This document shows, in pieces, positions 35,616 through 44,430 of a stretch of 64,000 bases of DNA (position 1 is the stretch's first letter; each line of letters begins with the position of its first letter). The notes under the pieces are model-generated. The model ran no database searches, was not told the origin of the DNA, and saw nothing but the letters and a program-made list of their open reading frames with translations. The position numbers were made by a program, and so were the translations under genes. The DNA comes from Emticicia sp051209875. Lineage in GTDB: Bacteria; Bacteroidota; Bacteroidia; Cytophagales; Spirosomataceae. The stretch is taken from assembly GCF_051209875.1 (NCBI RefSeq), contig NZ_JBNTQY010000001.1, forward strand, positions 3,906,001 through 3,970,000, given 5' to 3'.

Positions 35616-36722
35616 ATGGAACGCCGTGATTGGTTAAAAATTAGTGGATTAACTCTTGCTGGGGTTTCGACTGCTGCCTCTACTTTTGCATTTTCTGACA
35701 AAATTCGTCCATCAGATGATGGGATGATTCATTTGGATAAAAATGAAAATCCTTATGGCGTTTCCCCAATGGCACTTAAAGCTTTGAAAGAAACCTTACC
35801 TGAAGGCAATCGTTATCTGGTTTCTACCATTACTGCCAATCTTTACCAAAAATTAGCCGAAAGAGAAAAACTTAATCCTAATAACTTTTTAATAACAGCT
35901 GGTTCAGTAGAAGTTTTAGGACTTACCAGTATTTATGTTTCTCGTAATGGCGGAAGCGTGGTTTGCCCCTACCCTACTTTTGCCACATTGCCCAATAATT
36001 GTAAAAATTTAGGCATGGAATTAATCAATGTGCCAATAACAGGCGATAAAATCATTGACTTAGAAGCCATGAAAAGCAAGATAAAAGCCGATACAAAATT
36101 GGTTTATTTGTGCAATCCGAATAATCCTACAGGAACAATTTTGGATGCTAAAATCCTTAGAAATTTTGTTGAAGAAGTGAGCCAAAAAACAATGGTGATG
36201 GTGGACGAAGCATATTTTGAATTCTTAAACCAGTCGGTATCTGATATGGTAAAAGAAAATAAAAATGTATTGATAAGCCGCACATTTTCAAAGGTCTATG
36301 GTTTTGCTGGGCTACGGGTTGGGTATATTATTGGTCATGCCGATACCATCAAAGACATGGCAAAATACCAAGCATCAGGTTCATTGGGAGTATCAAGGAT
36401 TTCGATGAATGCCGCTATTGCGGCACTGGATGATAAGGATTTTTTAGCCATGTATCTCAAAAAAAACCGAGAATCCGCCGACTATACTTGCAAAGCTCTC
36501 AATGATTTGGGCATCGGAGCTGTGCCTTCTCAAGCCAATTTTGTCATGTTTCCGATAGATAGCTACAAAGGAACATTTGCGAAAGATATGGCAAGTAAAA
36601 AAATCTTGTTGCGTGATGATTTTAAAGAATTAAATGGCAATAAATGGGGACGTGTAAGTATTGGCACAATGGATGAAATGAAGGCGTTTTTAGATGCTTT
36701 TAAGCAAATCTGGAAAGTATAA
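35616..36722 (+). CDS. Exported PLP aminotransferase, histidinol-phosphate type
   Basis: A 368-residue class I/II aminotransferase. The HisC-like landmarks are LDKNENPYG, CNPNNPTGT, VDEAYFEF and SRTFSKVYGFAGLRVGY with the PLP-binding Lys. In front of them is a twin-arginine-type signal (RRDWLKISGLTLAG, then Ala/Ser-rich), so the enzyme is predicted to be folded and exported. Cytoplasmic HisC has no such signal, and no his genes are near, so it is not the histidine biosynthesis enzyme. It is probably an amino-acid or phosphono-amino-acid transaminase in the periplasm. It is convergent with the GDPD gene 8 bp away. Confidence 0.88.
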   Translation: MERRDWLKISGLTLAGVSTAASTFAFSDKIRPSDDGMIHLDKNENPYGVSPMALKALKETLPEGNRYLVSTITANLYQKLAEREKLNPNNFLITAGSVEVLGLTSIYVSRNGGSVVCPYPTFATLPNNCKNLGMELINVPITGDKIIDLEAMKSKIKADTKLVYLCNPNNPTGTILDAKILRNFVEEVSQKTMVMVDEAYFEFLNQSVSDMVKENKNVLISRTFSKVYGFAGLRVGYIIGHADTIKDMAKYQASGSLGVSRISMNAAIAALDDKDFLAMYLKKNRESADYTCKALNDLGIGAVPSQANFVMFPIDSYKGTFAKDMASKKILLRDDFKELNGNKWGRVSIGTMDEMKAFLDAFKQIWKV

Positions 36723-36729
36723 AGGGTAT

Positions 36730-37677
36730 TTATTCAGTAGCAATGGCTGTTTTTGTGACTCGTTGTACTTTACTTGTAGAGTCTGACTTGCAATTTTTTA
36801 ATGAATCAATTTTATACATTTGTTTCGACAAAGGTTGAATAACATCATCCGTTGCACTCAGTGCCGAAACCAAATATTTCACCTTATCAGTTTGTATAAA
36901 ATCAGGATTTTTTCTGATTGCATCTAAGTTATTCTGTTCAGTTTCAACATTCCAAACTGCCACTCTAAAGCCTTGATTATGAGCCACTAACATCTGCTCA
37001 GCTGAAATATCATCATTAGAAATGGTAATACCATATAAATTTAGTTCGGTGGCCGTTGCAAGCCCTTCTTCAAAAGTTTGTGGATAAATGAAAAGTTTAA
37101 ATCTTTCGTTTTTGTTGGCTAAAAGACTTAGGAAATTCTTATCATTAGACTCAATGTAAATTCTTCTTTGCAAATTGTATTTCTTTGAAATCTTCACAAT
37201 TGCATCAGCAAAAGTAGTCAAATACGCATCATTGCTGGCATCAGCATTATAGAGTTTGCAATCGAATGTGAATTTATAAGAAGCCAAATCTTCAATATTT
37301 GAAAACAGTTGGTCTAATGAAACCAACGAATATGTCATATAAGGCGTTTCGTCATAATACGCGTCTTTGATTTCGTCATAATTGTGCTGACTAATCATTC
37401 CGCTGAGGTTAGTTTTTGTATCTAAATCAGAATCATGAAAAGCTACTAAAAAGCTATCTTTGGTCATCTGAACATCAATTTCACTTCCATCAGTGCCCAA
37501 ATTTAAACAATTGACAATTGATTCATAAGTATCAATCGGATAAGTAGAGGCTATTCCCATGCCTCCATGCCCCAAAACGGTAATATTATTGCGATTAAGA
37601 TTGACAATATTGAAAATTTCATCTTCTTTCTGGCAAGAAAACAATAGTAAAACTAAAATAAACGAGATGTTTTTCAT
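36730..37677 (-). CDS. Glycerophosphodiester phosphodiesterase family lipoprotein
   Basis: About 315 residues. An ATG at 37677 gives a compact lipoprotein signal (MKNISFILVLLLFSC). An ATG 21 bp upstream overlaps the previous stop and is less likely. GDPD signatures are VLGHGGMG and YESIVNCLNLGTDGSEIDVQMTK split across two strands, with HDSDLD after; the usual HR of the motif is replaced by HGG, so catalytic activity is less certain. It is the last gene of the seven-gene minus-strand operon starting with the Rieske gene. Likely role: hydrolysis of glycerophosphodiesters in the envelope. Confidence 0.83.
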   Translation of the reverse strand: MKNISFILVLLLFSCQKEDEIFNIVNLNRNNITVLGHGGMGIASTYPIDTYESIVNCLNLGTDGSEIDVQMTKDSFLVAFHDSDLDTKTNLSGMISQHNYDEIKDAYYDETPYMTYSLVSLDQLFSNIEDLASYKFTFDCKLYNADASNDAYLTTFADAIVKISKKYNLQRRIYIESNDKNFLSLLANKNERFKLFIYPQTFEEGLATATELNLYGITISNDDISAEQMLVAHNQGFRVAVWNVETEQNNLDAIRKNPDFIQTDKVKYLVSALSATDDVIQPLSKQMYKIDSLKNCKSDSTSKVQRVTKTAIATE

Positions 37678-37687
37678 GAAATTATTT

Positions 37688-38218
37688 TTAAAAACCATAA
37701 CCTATTGATACACCAAACCAATTGGTGAATACCTTGTTTGAAGAAATAATAGGTGAATAGTTTAAGCGAAAAATAACCCCTCGCTCATTTTTTTGATAAC
37801 GATAACCAGCAGTAAAATTAGAGTTAAGTGTGGTTTTTCTTGTTGCTTCAAAAGTGGTAGCATTTGCCTGAACAACATTAGAAATCGTTTGTCCAAATCC
37901 AACTTCTATATGATGGATTTTGCCATAAAATGCATTGACCGAAATTGGAACGATAATATCAGGATTGAAATTATCCTCAAAATCCCTGATATGTAAAGTA
38001 CTAAGTCCAACTCTCAAACCAATATTAAACGTTGGCGATGGGCTTTTATTTTTATATAAAAGCAATCTTTCATAATTAATTGAAGCATAACCACCAATGC
38101 CTAATGCTTCAAGATAAATCACATTCTTGACAGCGTTTTTTGTTGCTGTTTGTGAAAATGATTTACCTTGAAAAAGGCAAAAAAGACTGAGAAATAAATA
38201 CTTCTTTCTTCTAATCAT
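37688..38218 (-). CDS. Small outer membrane beta-barrel protein
   Basis: A 176-residue protein with signal peptide (ends KSFSQ). The mature part is made of alternating amphipathic strands rich in Gly and aromatic residues and ends in a terminal aromatic strand (FGVSIGYGF), the usual sign of an outer membrane barrel. It has no recognised family. It lies 30 bp after the DUF3570 gene in the same operon. Confidence 0.65.
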   Translation of the reverse strand: MIRRKKYLFLSLFCLFQGKSFSQTATKNAVKNVIYLEALGIGGYASINYERLLLYKNKSPSPTFNIGLRVGLSTLHIRDFEDNFNPDIIVPISVNAFYGKIHHIEVGFGQTISNVVQANATTFEATRKTTLNSNFTAGYRYQKNERGVIFRLNYSPIISSNKVFTNWFGVSIGYGF

Positions 38219-38247
38219 CTATAAAAAATGATTCAAAAACAAGGTTT

Positions 38248-39537
38248 TTATTTAAATTTAGCACTTAAAGTAATAATATTTGCTACCATACCATTGCTTC
38301 GGTTATAATGTCCATAACGAAGCTCGGCGGTATTCCAATGTTTGATTCCCAAGACACCATCTGGTGGGGCAATTCTGATACCAGCTCCCCAAAAAGCACT
38401 CTTAAAATCTGAAATATCAAAATCAGATGTATAATAGGTTTCTGTTAATTTATGGCTATTGATTGGAGCAAAATATTTAACAGCAGTTTGACTATTGAAA
38501 CGATAATGTGGTGTAATTGACACAAATGACGTAATTTTAATCGGTACTTCGATACTTGCCGTATGAGCAGTCATACCCCAATTATCTTGGTAGTAGCGAT
38601 AGAAAGTACGGATAATAAAGCGATCACCTAAGAAATAACTTGCACGTAATCCCATTGGTAATTTAGCACGAGTGCCGGGCAATTTTTCAACTTTTAATGT
38701 TCCGTCAGTAAAGTAAACACGGTGGTAAGGTGTACTCAAAAGCCCTTCTTGATATGATGGCTCAATTACGGCCATCAATTGTAAACGCTTATTAATTACC
38801 TGTGAAACGCCAATCGAGGCGTTGTAAGAATTACGTCTTTTAAAATCAATATTATTATCACCTTCGGCACCAGAACCATATCCATCTGGACGAAGTTCAT
38901 ACGGAAGAATAACCGACCAAGTATCAAAAAATGCACCTGCTTTTAAGCTAAATTCGGTATTATTATCCTTTGAAGATTTCGAGTAGCTCAGGTTTACTCC
39001 ATGTGATTGGTAATCCCATTCGGTTGAATATGAAAAACTTGCTCCAACAGTTGAGTGTTTTTTATCATCTTTTCTACTCCAAGAAAGTGTTGGGTAAAAA
39101 TGGACATCTGACATCGAAGCCGAAGAAACTGAACGTGGGTCAATTTTATCAGATGAAGCTGAAGAATAATAATCAATAGCCGCTTCACCAATAAGGGTGT
39201 GTTTTCTTGCTTTTTTGTCAATAAAAGATAGTTTAATATCTAATGAATTGGCAAAATCAATCAATTTCTCTGTACCAATCCCACCAGTTACAGCAGAATG
39301 ATTTCCGTCTTGATTATAATATGCCGAAACCAAATTGACTTCTTCCAATTTCAATGTGCGGAAACCAGATTTTGCTTCTGCATTTGGATTCGAACTTAAT
39401 TTATATTCTTTACTTGATGTTGGTTTTGAGTCAACTTTTGGTTTTGTTTTAAACAAATATTTAGTATTGTCATACTGAGCAAACGCTCCGCTCAACAAAC
39501 TTGCATATAAACCAATTGTGATGATTGTTTTCTTCAT
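38248..39537 (-). CDS. DUF3570 outer membrane protein
   Basis: A 429-residue protein with signal peptide (ends GAFAQ). DUF3570 features include LEEVNLVSAYYNQDGNHSAV near residue 65, the Ser/Asp-rich DYYSSASSDKIDP and a long beta-barrel ending in ITLSAKFK. Family members are predicted outer membrane barrels that nearly always sit next to DUF4266, ApbE and thioredoxin-like genes, as here. Their transport or electron-transfer role is not established. The DUF4266 gene is 48 bp upstream. Confidence 0.88.
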   Translation of the reverse strand: MKKTIITIGLYASLLSGAFAQYDNTKYLFKTKPKVDSKPTSSKEYKLSSNPNAEAKSGFRTLKLEEVNLVSAYYNQDGNHSAVTGGIGTEKLIDFANSLDIKLSFIDKKARKHTLIGEAAIDYYSSASSDKIDPRSVSSASMSDVHFYPTLSWSRKDDKKHSTVGASFSYSTEWDYQSHGVNLSYSKSSKDNNTEFSLKAGAFFDTWSVILPYELRPDGYGSGAEGDNNIDFKRRNSYNASIGVSQVINKRLQLMAVIEPSYQEGLLSTPYHRVYFTDGTLKVEKLPGTRAKLPMGLRASYFLGDRFIIRTFYRYYQDNWGMTAHTASIEVPIKITSFVSITPHYRFNSQTAVKYFAPINSHKLTETYYTSDFDISDFKSAFWGAGIRIAPPDGVLGIKHWNTAELRYGHYNRSNGMVANIITLSAKFK

Positions 39538-39585
39538 AAGAGATGCTTTACATTAGCATTTTGAAATCTCAATTTTACATTTTTA

Positions 39586-39807
39586 TTAATTACATCCGCA
39601 TCCACCGCCACTCTTTCCACCATTTGCTCCTGAAGCACCCTCTCGATAGAGATAAAAACTTGTTTCAAATTTTTCTGCTTTTCTGGCAGCCAATTCCATT
39701 TCAGAATCATTGATTCGGCTTTTTTGGTACTCTTTGACAGTCACACATGAAGCCATTGAGCTTAGCATAAAAGCAAGAATAGCTACTATTTTGATTGTTT
39801 TTTTCAT
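39586..39807 (-). CDS. DUF4266 small lipoprotein
   Basis: A 73-residue lipoprotein: signal with lipobox SMASC, a short helical part, then the invariant family tail YREGASGANGGKSGG followed by GCGCN. The Gly/Cys tail could bind a metal or be a modification target. Its start overlaps the stop of the ApbE gene by 4 bp, so the two are translationally coupled. The family is a regular companion of DUF3570. Confidence 0.9.
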   Translation of the reverse strand: MKKTIKIVAILAFMLSSMASCVTVKEYQKSRINDSEMELAARKAEKFETSFYLYREGASGANGGKSGGGCGCN

Positions 39808-40736
39808 GATATTTTGATGTTATTCGAGGTGAAAACATTGTTTTCATCATCAATGATGATACAAGCGATTTGTTGCATTTGATTAATCAGGCTCAAACCG
39901 GCCTCAACGCCCATAACAGTTACTGGTGTTGCCATTGCATCAGCAATTTCAGCATTCGGACAAATAATCGTTACGCTTTTAATACCCGAAACAGGGAAAC
40001 CTGTTTTTGGATCAATTGTATGTGAATACTTTTTGCCTTCAATCATCACATATTTCTCATAACTTCCTGAAGTAGCAACTGCTACGCCACTGATATTGAG
40101 ATAAGAAAAGGCAGTATTTTGAGTATCAGGGTCGGCAATGGCGATTGTCCAAGGTTTACCATTAGGTTGATTCCCCCAAGTAGTTAAATCTCCAGCAGCA
40201 TTTACGATGCCACTTTTTACGCCATTTTGTATCAAAACTCTTTTAGTTTGTTCGGCGGCATAACCTTTACCGATTCCTCCAAAGCCAATTCGCATACCTT
40301 TTTCTTTTAAGAAAACTGATTGATTTTCAGCGTCTAAAAGTACATTCTTGAAATTAATTAACTTCACGGTTTGCTTGGCTGTTTCGGCATCGGGCAATGA
40401 AGTCATTTCCTTATCGAAATTCCAAAAACGCTTATCAATTGAGCCATAAGTAATATCAAACGCTCCATCGGTAAGGGTTGAAATTCGGAGTGAGCGACTG
40501 ATTAGTTCAAAAACCTCTTTGTCAACTTTTATAGGTTTAATACCTGCATTTTGGTTGATTTGGTTAGTTTGGCTGTCATCACTGAAAGTTGTCAATAGCT
40601 TTTCGATTCGACTAATTTCAGCAATTGCTACATCAATTTGTTTTTTTGCCCAAGTTTCTTCATCACTTACTACGCTGATCGTAAAGCGATTACCCATCAA
40701 TCGAAGCGTTTTTGAATAAACCTTATTTTCGGGCAT
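39804..40736 (-). CDS. apbE: FAD:protein FMN transferase (ApbE family)
   Basis: About 310 residues from the ATG at 40736; the frame extends upstream, but those residues overlap the thioredoxin gene and look like nothing. ApbE landmarks: MGNRFTISVV at the front, FDITYGS, GGIGKGYAAEQT, NAAGDLTTWG, and SHTIDPKTGFPV with IICPNAEIADAMATP. ApbE attaches FMN through a phosphoester to Ser/Thr of exported flavoproteins and uses Mg2+. No signal peptide is visible in this start, which is unusual for a periplasmic enzyme. It overlaps its upstream neighbour by 14 bp and its downstream neighbour by 4. Confidence 0.93.
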   Translation of the reverse strand: MPENKVYSKTLRLMGNRFTISVVSDEETWAKKQIDVAIAEISRIEKLLTTFSDDSQTNQINQNAGIKPIKVDKEVFELISRSLRISTLTDGAFDITYGSIDKRFWNFDKEMTSLPDAETAKQTVKLINFKNVLLDAENQSVFLKEKGMRIGFGGIGKGYAAEQTKRVLIQNGVKSGIVNAAGDLTTWGNQPNGKPWTIAIADPDTQNTAFSYLNISGVAVATSGSYEKYVMIEGKKYSHTIDPKTGFPVSGIKSVTIICPNAEIADAMATPVTVMGVEAGLSLINQMQQIACIIIDDENNVFTSNNIKIS

Positions 40737-41166
40737 TGATAATTGCTTGAATTTCCTGAACAAAAGATTCAGTAGAAATGCCTGATGGATAACCATCCCA
40801 TTCTTTTAAAACTTTTCCATCAGCACCCACCAAAACTGTAAATGGAAATTTGCCTTCTTGGTTATATTTTTCTGCAAGAGCTTCGTTAAGAGCGGTTTGT
40901 TTTTTATCTAACTGATTTTTCTTTAATCTTGGGAAGTCAGCTCTAACTAAGGCTAAGTTTTTATTGGCATATTCCAAAAACTCTGGTGTGTCTAATACAT
41001 CTCTTTTGAGCTTGATACATGGCCCACACCAATCCGAACCCGAAAAATTAATAACTATAAATTTATGATTTTGTATGGCATCAGTTTTTGCTTTATCAAA
41101 ATCTAATCCCCATTGAGGCGAGCCTTCCAAAAGGAAAAATGTCAGAAAAATGCTTAAAAATTTCAT
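40723..41166 (-). CDS. Exported thioredoxin-like protein
   Basis: About 147 residues. The ATG at 41166 gives a typical signal (MKFLSIFLTFFLLEGS) and is preferred over an in-frame TTG 27 bp earlier. The redox motif is DWCGPC within a standard thioredoxin fold, followed by the cis-Pro region KFPFTVLV. It is predicted to reduce disulphides in the periplasm, perhaps receiving electrons from the DsbD-like protein encoded upstream. It belongs to the operon with Rieske, ApbE, DUF4266 and DUF3570. Confidence 0.9.
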   Translation of the reverse strand: MKFLSIFLTFFLLEGSPQWGLDFDKAKTDAIQNHKFIVINFSGSDWCGPCIKLKRDVLDTPEFLEYANKNLALVRADFPRLKKNQLDKKQTALNEALAEKYNQEGKFPFTVLVGADGKVLKEWDGYPSGISTESFVQEIQAIINARK

Positions 41167-41215
41167 ATTTAAATCTAATGATTGAATGAGCAAACAATTT
41201 AATCAAAAACTGCAA

Positions 41216-41782
41216 TCAATAAACCACTAATGTTTTTCCATCAGTTGCTACTTTATACACAGCTAAACCTTTTCTGCCATTATTGTTCAAGCCAGTTCCA
41301 GTCAGCGAAAATCTTGCTCCATGATCAGTACAATACCATTCATTATTACTATAAATGATTCTGTTTTTTGGTTCATGCGAGCAGGTTACTGTTGCAGCCA
41401 CATAAGTATTCGCTTTCGAGAGTGCTACAACAACTCCACTTACAACTACATACCCACCAACCGTTTTTAACTTAGCATAAGTCGTTGATGTAAGATCAAT
41501 TTTCAATTTTGTACTGGTAATTTTATTCAATTCTTCAGTAGTAATTACTCCAACAACATTGGAAGTTGCAGTACCAGTATTGGTAGCAGTTCCTGTGCCA
41601 GTAGCAGTTCCTGTGGTTACAGTAGTAGTTGTACCCGTCGTTGCAGTTCCAGTGGCGGTTGCTTCTGGTGCAACAGTCAAAGCATCCACATACTTGTCAC
41701 TTTCTCTCACACAAGATGTTAGAAGAGCCATCAAAGCTCCACCACTAAAACCTGCTGATTTCAAAAATTCGTAGCGTGTCAT
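41216..41782 (-). CDS. Rieske 2Fe-2S lipoprotein with Thr-rich linker
   Basis: A 188-residue protein. The N-terminus (YEFLKSAGFSGGALMALLTSC) looks like a combined export signal with lipobox Cys24. A repetitive Thr/Gly/Ala linker (~residues 40-75) follows. The Rieske cluster ligands are in CSHEP and CTDHGARF. It is the first gene of a seven-gene operon, with an ECF-type promoter 39 bp upstream. A paralogue with the same signal layout lies at 50.6 kb. The linker may let the cluster swing between partners in the periplasm. Confidence 0.88.
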   Translation of the reverse strand: MTRYEFLKSAGFSGGALMALLTSCVRESDKYVDALTVAPEATATGTATTGTTTTVTTGTATGTGTATNTGTATSNVVGVITTEELNKITSTKLKIDLTSTTYAKLKTVGGYVVVSGVVVALSKANTYVAATVTCSHEPKNRIIYSNNEWYCTDHGARFSLTGTGLNNNGRKGLAVYKVATDGKTLVVY

Positions 41783-41820
41783 AATTATATTCTTTTCTTA
41801 AATAATGGTTTGTACTTTCT

Positions 41821-41850
41821 ATTACGTAAAACTACTCAAAAGGGTGGGGT
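41821..41850 (-). promoter_or_regulatory. ECF-type promoter of the Rieske-ApbE-DUF3570 operon
   Basis: Read on the minus strand: ACCCCAC, 17-bp spacer, CGTAAT, with 38 bp between the -10 box and the Rieske start codon. The same motif and spacing precede three other genes including the sigma factor. Confidence 0.7.
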
Positions 41851-41920
41851 TGTTTTTTTTATTGTATCTACTTGATACATTAAAGACGAAATTCTTATAT
41901 GAATGGTTGACTCTACATAT

Positions 41921-43291
41921 TTATTTCTTTTTGCCTTCCTCTAGAAATTTCACAAAATCTTCTACACTCGAATAGCCAATTGGATTGACAATTGTTTTAC
42001 CACTGGCATCCACAACCGCATAATATGGCTGAGCATTATTATTAAATTTAGTGATTTCAAAATCCATATTTTTGTCGCCAATAGTTGTTTTTACTTCATC
42101 ATCATATTCTGATTTATAATGCTTTTCTTTTGGCAATTCTTTCTTATCATCAACATAAAGCGACGCTATCACATAATCTTGTTTCAACCTTTCTAAAACT
42201 TCTGGTTTTACCCAAACATTTTCTTCCATCTTACGGCAATTGGCACAAGCATAGCCTGTAAAATCAAGTAATAGTGGTTTATTTACTTCTTTTGCATAAG
42301 CCAAAGCATCATCATAATCGCTAAAACCTGACAAACCATGTGGCATTGAGCGAAGTTTATCGGCCGAAACACCAGCCAATAATGACTTATTATCTTGTGG
42401 AGGTAAGATTCCTGAAAGCAATTCCAATGATTTTCCTTGCACAACGCCTGGAATCAGATATGCTGTAAATCCCAAAAACAATGCACTAAAAGCAATACGT
42501 GACCAATGATAAGTTTTTACTTTCATATCTTTCGGTAAACGAATGATGCCACTGATATAAATTGCAATTAAGCCAAAAATAACAATCCAAAAGCTTAAAA
42601 ATATATTGCGATGCAACCAATTAAAATGATAAGCTTGGTCGATATTACTTAAAAATTTGAGTGCTAAAGCAAATTCAGCAAAACCCATGACCGCCTTCAT
42701 TTCGTTCATCCAACCACCAGATTTTGGCATACTTTTGAGCCATTGAGGAAACATCGCTAATAGTGTAAAAACCAAACCGAATGGCAATCCAAAAGCTAAC
42801 ATTCCCCAAAGTGGTCGCCAAACCTCACCTTGTGCCGCCAAAATCAACAATGAACCAACAAAAGGAGCTGTACAAGAAAATGAAACAACCACCAAAGTAA
42901 GTGCCATAAAGAAGATACCTAACCAACCACCACTTTCTGACATTCCGTCAATGCGGTTGACACACTGATGAGGTAAAACAATTTCAAATGCACCTAAAAG
43001 GGAAATACCAAAGACAATGAAAATAACAAAGAAAATTAAATTTGGCAACCAATGTGTACTGATAAAATTTAGAAAAGGAGCTCCAAATGCCATTGTAACA
43101 AATCCAATCAAGGCAAAAACAAACATGATAGAAAAACCATAAAACATCGCTTTTCGAGAGCCATCAGTCTGCTTTGTAAAAAAACTGACTGTCATCGGCA
43201 TAATTGGATAAATGCAAGGCATAAATAAATTGGCAACTCCTGCCAAAAAAGCTACAGAAAGAAAACCGAGCAATGATTGTTGTTCGTGCAT
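41921..43291 (-). CDS. dsbD: DsbD-like thiol:disulphide interchange protein
   Basis: A 456-residue protein: eight or so membrane helices with the two redox Cys of the DsbD core (FMPCIYPIMPM near residue 26 and SFSCTAPF near 138), then a C-terminal periplasmic thioredoxin domain with CANC (~residue 350). The N-terminal periplasmic domain of Escherichia coli DsbD is absent, so a separate protein must take the electrons, and the exported thioredoxin in the next operon is a candidate. It moves reducing power from cytoplasmic thioredoxin to the periplasm. It has its own ECF-type promoter 34 bp upstream. Confidence 0.92.
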   Translation of the reverse strand: MHEQQSLLGFLSVAFLAGVANLFMPCIYPIMPMTVSFFTKQTDGSRKAMFYGFSIMFVFALIGFVTMAFGAPFLNFISTHWLPNLIFFVIFIVFGISLLGAFEIVLPHQCVNRIDGMSESGGWLGIFFMALTLVVVSFSCTAPFVGSLLILAAQGEVWRPLWGMLAFGLPFGLVFTLLAMFPQWLKSMPKSGGWMNEMKAVMGFAEFALALKFLSNIDQAYHFNWLHRNIFLSFWIVIFGLIAIYISGIIRLPKDMKVKTYHWSRIAFSALFLGFTAYLIPGVVQGKSLELLSGILPPQDNKSLLAGVSADKLRSMPHGLSGFSDYDDALAYAKEVNKPLLLDFTGYACANCRKMEENVWVKPEVLERLKQDYVIASLYVDDKKELPKEKHYKSEYDDEVKTTIGDKNMDFEITKFNNNAQPYYAVVDASGKTIVNPIGYSSVEDFVKFLEEGKKK

Positions 43292-43324
43292 GAAAAAATG
43301 ATGTTTAATGAAACGCTATTTAAC

Positions 43325-43354
43325 TATACGTTAAAACCAATAATATCGTGGGGT
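43325..43354 (-). promoter_or_regulatory. ECF-type promoter of the dsbD-like gene
   Basis: Minus strand: ACCCCAC, 17-bp spacer, CGTATA, with 33 bp between the -10 box and the start codon. The -10 box differs by two bases from the other copies (CGTAAT). The rest of the 312-bp gap 43292-43603 holds only AT-rich DNA and a doubtful 48-codon frame. Confidence 0.62.
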
Positions 43355-43603
43355 AAAAGGGGAAAAGTTTATCAATAGCGGTAGAATATTGAAATGATTG
43401 TTTGACATGTTTTTTTTAAGGTGTCATTCGTACATCTAATTTAATAGACGAAAGTCAAAAAAGATTGGTTGCAATGACTTTGTTTGATGATATAAAAACT
43501 TTGAGAATTAGAAAATTAAAACATCTTTCTTCACAAGTAAGTTATGAATTAGTAAAAACAATTACTACCTTAAAACAATTAGTCGAAATAACACCCCTCA
43601 CGA

Positions 43604-44371
43604 ATGCCAAAACTCTCTAACGAAGATAAATTTATTGATTTTTCTGATTATGCTCGTCCAATTGCCACATTTTTAGCTCACTATCTTTCAAAAATTAAAA
43701 TTAATGCAATTCAAGTTACGCTTGTTTTTCTTTTAGCTGGTTTTGCCTGTGTTTATGCTATTTACACTGGTCACTGGGTTTGGGCTGCAATTTTCTTGAT
43801 GATAAAAAATATTTTGGATGCCGTAGATGGTGAAATCGCTCGAATCACCAAACACCCTTCTATCATTGGACGTTATCTTGATTCCATTTTTGATTTTGCT
43901 ATCAACTTACTTATTTTTATCATTGTTTTTAGTATAACTAATGCCTCAATTTACATTTTTATATTGGCTTTTTTGGGCGTAGAGTTTCAATGTTCTATTT
44001 ATAATTATTACTATGTAATCCTAAGAAGGCGATTAAATAATGAGGAAACCAGTCGCATCATTGAATATCGAAAACCTGTTGCTTACCAATATGAAAGTCA
44101 AAAAACAGTCAATTTTTTGCATGCAATATTCTTGAGTTTATATTTTATTTTTGATGTTTTTGTAGTCTTTTTAGATAAAAAAGCTGTTTCTGTAAAAAAT
44201 TTCCCCAAGTGGTTTATGAGTTTAAGCTCTTTGCTTGGGCTTGGATTTCAATTACTACTTATTTGTCTGTTGCTCTGTTCAGGATTGATAGAAATCCTAC
44301 TCCCATTCTTTGCTTGGTATAGTATTTTTGGGTTGTTTGTTATTTTAATAAGAAAGTGGTTTGTGAAATAA
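43604..44371 (+). CDS. CDP-alcohol phosphatidyltransferase family protein
   Basis: A 255-residue integral membrane protein with about six helices. The catalytic motif is complete: DAVDGEIAR, eight residues, then GRYLDSIFD, matching D-x2-D-G-x2-A-R-x8-G-x3-D-x3-D. The enzyme joins a CDP-diacylglycerol or similar donor to an alcohol such as glycerophosphate, inositol or another polyol; the product cannot be told. The gene is divergent from the dsbD-like gene and followed by an FAD enzyme 59 bp downstream. Confidence 0.9.
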   Translation: MPKLSNEDKFIDFSDYARPIATFLAHYLSKIKINAIQVTLVFLLAGFACVYAIYTGHWVWAAIFLMIKNILDAVDGEIARITKHPSIIGRYLDSIFDFAINLLIFIIVFSITNASIYIFILAFLGVEFQCSIYNYYYVILRRRLNNEETSRIIEYRKPVAYQYESQKTVNFLHAIFLSLYFIFDVFVVFLDKKAVSVKNFPKWFMSLSSLLGLGFQLLLICLLLCSGLIEILLPFFAWYSIFGLFVILIRKWFVK

Positions 44372-44430
44372 TTATCTAAACATCTTTCACTGAAATTGAG
44401 TTATAATTTTAGTAAAAACTAAACGATATT

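Noticed and set aside
39586..39807. DUF4266 tail as an ApbE flavinylation site
   Set aside because: The sequence EGASGANGG lacks the Thr or Ser after S-G-A that ApbE modifies, and the family tail is not conserved as S-G-A-T.
41559..41774. 71-codon Val/Pro-rich frame opposite the first Rieske gene
   Set aside because: It is the antisense shadow of the Thr/Gly linker repeat of the Rieske protein.
43474..43620. 48-codon frame before the CDP-alcohol phosphatidyltransferase gene
   Set aside because: No ribosome site, ends 17 bp inside the next gene, and the product has no recognisable feature.
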